DNA of 6,478 nt. Source: Ilumatobacteraceae bacterium (GTDB taxonomy: Bacteria > Actinomycetota > Acidimicrobiia > Acidimicrobiales > Ilumatobacteraceae). Positions 5,431-6,478 of the stretch are shown here, in pieces; position 1 is the stretch's first letter, and the number at the start of each line of letters is the position of its first letter. Made by a program: the position numbers and the translations under genes. The stretch is taken from positions 1-6,478 of the forward strand of contig JAENVT010000028.1 in the NCBI GenBank assembly GCA_016650435.1, written 5' to 3'. The notes below the pieces were generated by a model. It was not told the DNA's origin. It made no database searches and worked only from the letters and a program-made list of their open reading frames with translations.

Positions 5431-6282
5431 GTGATCCGCTTCGATGCTGCGACTGTTTTGCTGCAGTGGGCGGTTGGTGGTCTGGCGTTTCTGTGGTTCA
5501 CAACCCGCCGACGCGAGGTTGGTATTGGCTACGGATGGCTGCTGCGCGGCATCTATCTGTCGATGGCCGCCGCTGCCGTTGTGCTGGGGGTTCGTTTTGG
5601 AGCGGTGTGGGTCCGCGAGATCAGCGCGGCCGCCGTGGCGGGTGGTGGGTTGTGTGCCCTTGTCGTGTCGATTGTTCGCCGGCACGGCGGTGTGTCGGGG
5701 CAGACCGAGGAGCACGATCGCCGATCGCAACGGGTGGCCGAGATGACGGGGATCGAGCGCCCAGCCAAGCAGCGAGGTGAGGGGCGCGAGTTCCCGCCGG
5801 TTCTCGACCTCATCGCGCCGATCGCTGGCATCGCCGGTTTGGTTGCCGCGTCGATCGACGCCGGTGGCAACGTCGCCGTGTCGCTGCTGCGCACGTTTGC
5901 TGGAGCCGCGTTCCTCGGTTCGGTCACCGACGCGATGTTGCTGGGTCACTGGTATCTGGTCCAACCCGGTCTTCCGAGGCGACACCTCAACGAGCTGGTC
6001 CAGGCGCTCGGTTGGGTGTGGCCGATCGAAGTTGCGGGGCTCTTGTTGCCGACGGGCATGGTGTCGGTGTGGACCGGCGCGGTCGACGACGGGTGGAACG
6101 GAACGCTCGGCTGGTTCTGGGCAGCGTGCGCTGTGACGACCATCGTCCTTGTGTTCGTCACCAAGGCGGCGCTCCGCGAGCGTTACTACTCGGCCGTGAT
6201 GGCAGCCACCGGACTGCTGTATCTGGCAATACTTACCGCCTTCGGAACCGACCTGGTAGCGCGTGCTGTATTGGCCGGATAG
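5431..6282 (+). CDS. Multi-pass membrane protein of unknown function
   Basis: Protein of 283 aa from a GTG start, chosen because a -10-like box lies just upstream and the first hydrophobic segment begins by residue 8. By eye there are about eight hydrophobic segments: near 8-23, 37-57, 64-82, 123-142, 147-177, 193-213, 225-245 and 254-280. Between the third and fourth is a charged, probably soluble loop (84-122) rich in Arg, Glu and Gln. A notable conserved-looking motif is MLLGHWYLVQPGLPRRHLNEL (169-189), split here as MLLGHWYL and VQPGLPRRHLNEL, with His173 and Trp174 at a membrane edge. Trp-rich segments (GWVWP, GWFW) follow. I do not recognise a family with a known activity. The downstream ku gene begins 44 bases later on the same strand, so the two may share a transcript, but no functional link is evident. 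Confidence 0.8.
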   Translation: MIRFDAATVLLQWAVGGLAFLWFTTRRREVGIGYGWLLRGIYLSMAAAAVVLGVRFGAVWVREISAAAVAGGGLCALVVSIVRRHGGVSGQTEEHDRRSQRVAEMTGIERPAKQRGEGREFPPVLDLIAPIAGIAGLVAASIDAGGNVAVSLLRTFAGAAFLGSVTDAMLLGHWYLVQPGLPRRHLNELVQALGWVWPIEVAGLLLPTGMVSVWTGAVDDGWNGTLGWFWAACAVTTIVLVFVTKAALRERYYSAVMAATGLLYLAILTAFGTDLVARAVLAG

Positions 6283-6326
6283 CTCCGACCTGGTCAATCG
6301 ACGATTTTCAGGGCAGACTTAGACCT

Positions 6327-6478
6327 ATGCCCAGGCCAGTGTGGAGCGGGACGATTAGTTTCGGGCTCGTAGCCATCCCCATCAAGATGTTCCATGCCGT
6401 CAGCAAGAAGAGCGTGTCGTTCAATCAGCTCGACGAGCGCACCCTCAGCCGCATCCGCCTGAAGAAGGTCTCGGCCGA
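6327..6478 (+). CDS. ku: Ku protein of non-homologous end joining, N-terminal part
   Basis: The first 50 codons are visible before the window edge. The N-terminus VWSGTISFGLVAIPIKMF matches the start of the bacterial Ku core (typically WxGxIxFGLVxxPVKxY), followed by SFNQLDERTLSRIRLKK, where the family has a similar F-x-Q-L/V segment and a basic stretch. Bacterial Ku is a homodimeric ring that binds broken double-stranded DNA ends and recruits the LigD ligase/polymerase. Whether ligD lies downstream is outside the window. The ATG has no clear ribosome-binding site, and a CAGACT sequence (6314-6319) is only a weak -10 candidate. The 44 bases upstream (6283-6326) show no strong terminator or promoter. 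Confidence 0.92.
   Translation, partial: MPRPVWSGTISFGLVAIPIKMFHAVSKKSVSFNQLDERTLSRIRLKKVSA

Noticed and set aside
5398..6297. 299-codon - strand open frame opposite the membrane protein
   Set aside because: The product is highly charged, rich in Arg/His/Gln and without motifs, whereas the + strand frame has regular hydrophobic segments.

Overview
The window is GC-rich and densely coded, and suggests an actinobacterium. Support for this comes from the actinobacterial-type E2 enzyme with its Ala/Pro-rich linkers, the E2-lipB-lipA order also known from Mycobacterium tuberculosis, a short Ku protein, and start sites that look leaderless. My impression is a deep-branching actinobacterium, perhaps of the Acidimicrobiia. 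That is inference, because no marker gene is present.

Left part (1-4432, + strand). The window opens in the last 30 codons of a dihydrolipoamide dehydrogenase (E3). A complete dihydrolipoamide acyltransferase (E2, sucB/dlaT type) follows, carrying one lipoyl domain, a peripheral-subunit-binding domain and an acyltransferase domain. One base after its stop begins a 545-residue protein that joins octanoyl transferase (LipB) and lipoyl synthase (LipA) in a single reading frame, with the key residues of both enzymes intact. This stretch therefore encodes the lipoylated acyl carrier (E2), the enzyme that reoxidises it (E3), and both enzymes that build lipoate on it (octanoyl-ACP to octanoyl-E2 to lipoyl-E2). 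Thirty bases further on lies an M24-family metallopeptidase (Xaa-Pro peptidase-like) with all five metal ligands.

Middle part (4433-5430). A small secreted lipoprotein gene lies on the - strand, tail to tail with the peptidase. Upstream of it is a 360-base divergent intergenic region with unusual secondary structure. It holds a GC-rich 15-17 bp hairpin, a compact two-helix element of about 100 nt, a 10-bp perfect palindrome, and candidate -10 boxes placed for leaderless transcripts in both directions.

Right part (5431-6478, + strand). A multi-pass membrane protein of unknown function is followed after 44 bases by the start of ku, a DNA-end-binding protein of non-homologous end joining, which is cut by the window edge.

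The most notable item is the LipB-LipA fusion encoded directly behind its E2 substrate. Second is the unexplained structured DNA/RNA in the 5071-5430 gap.
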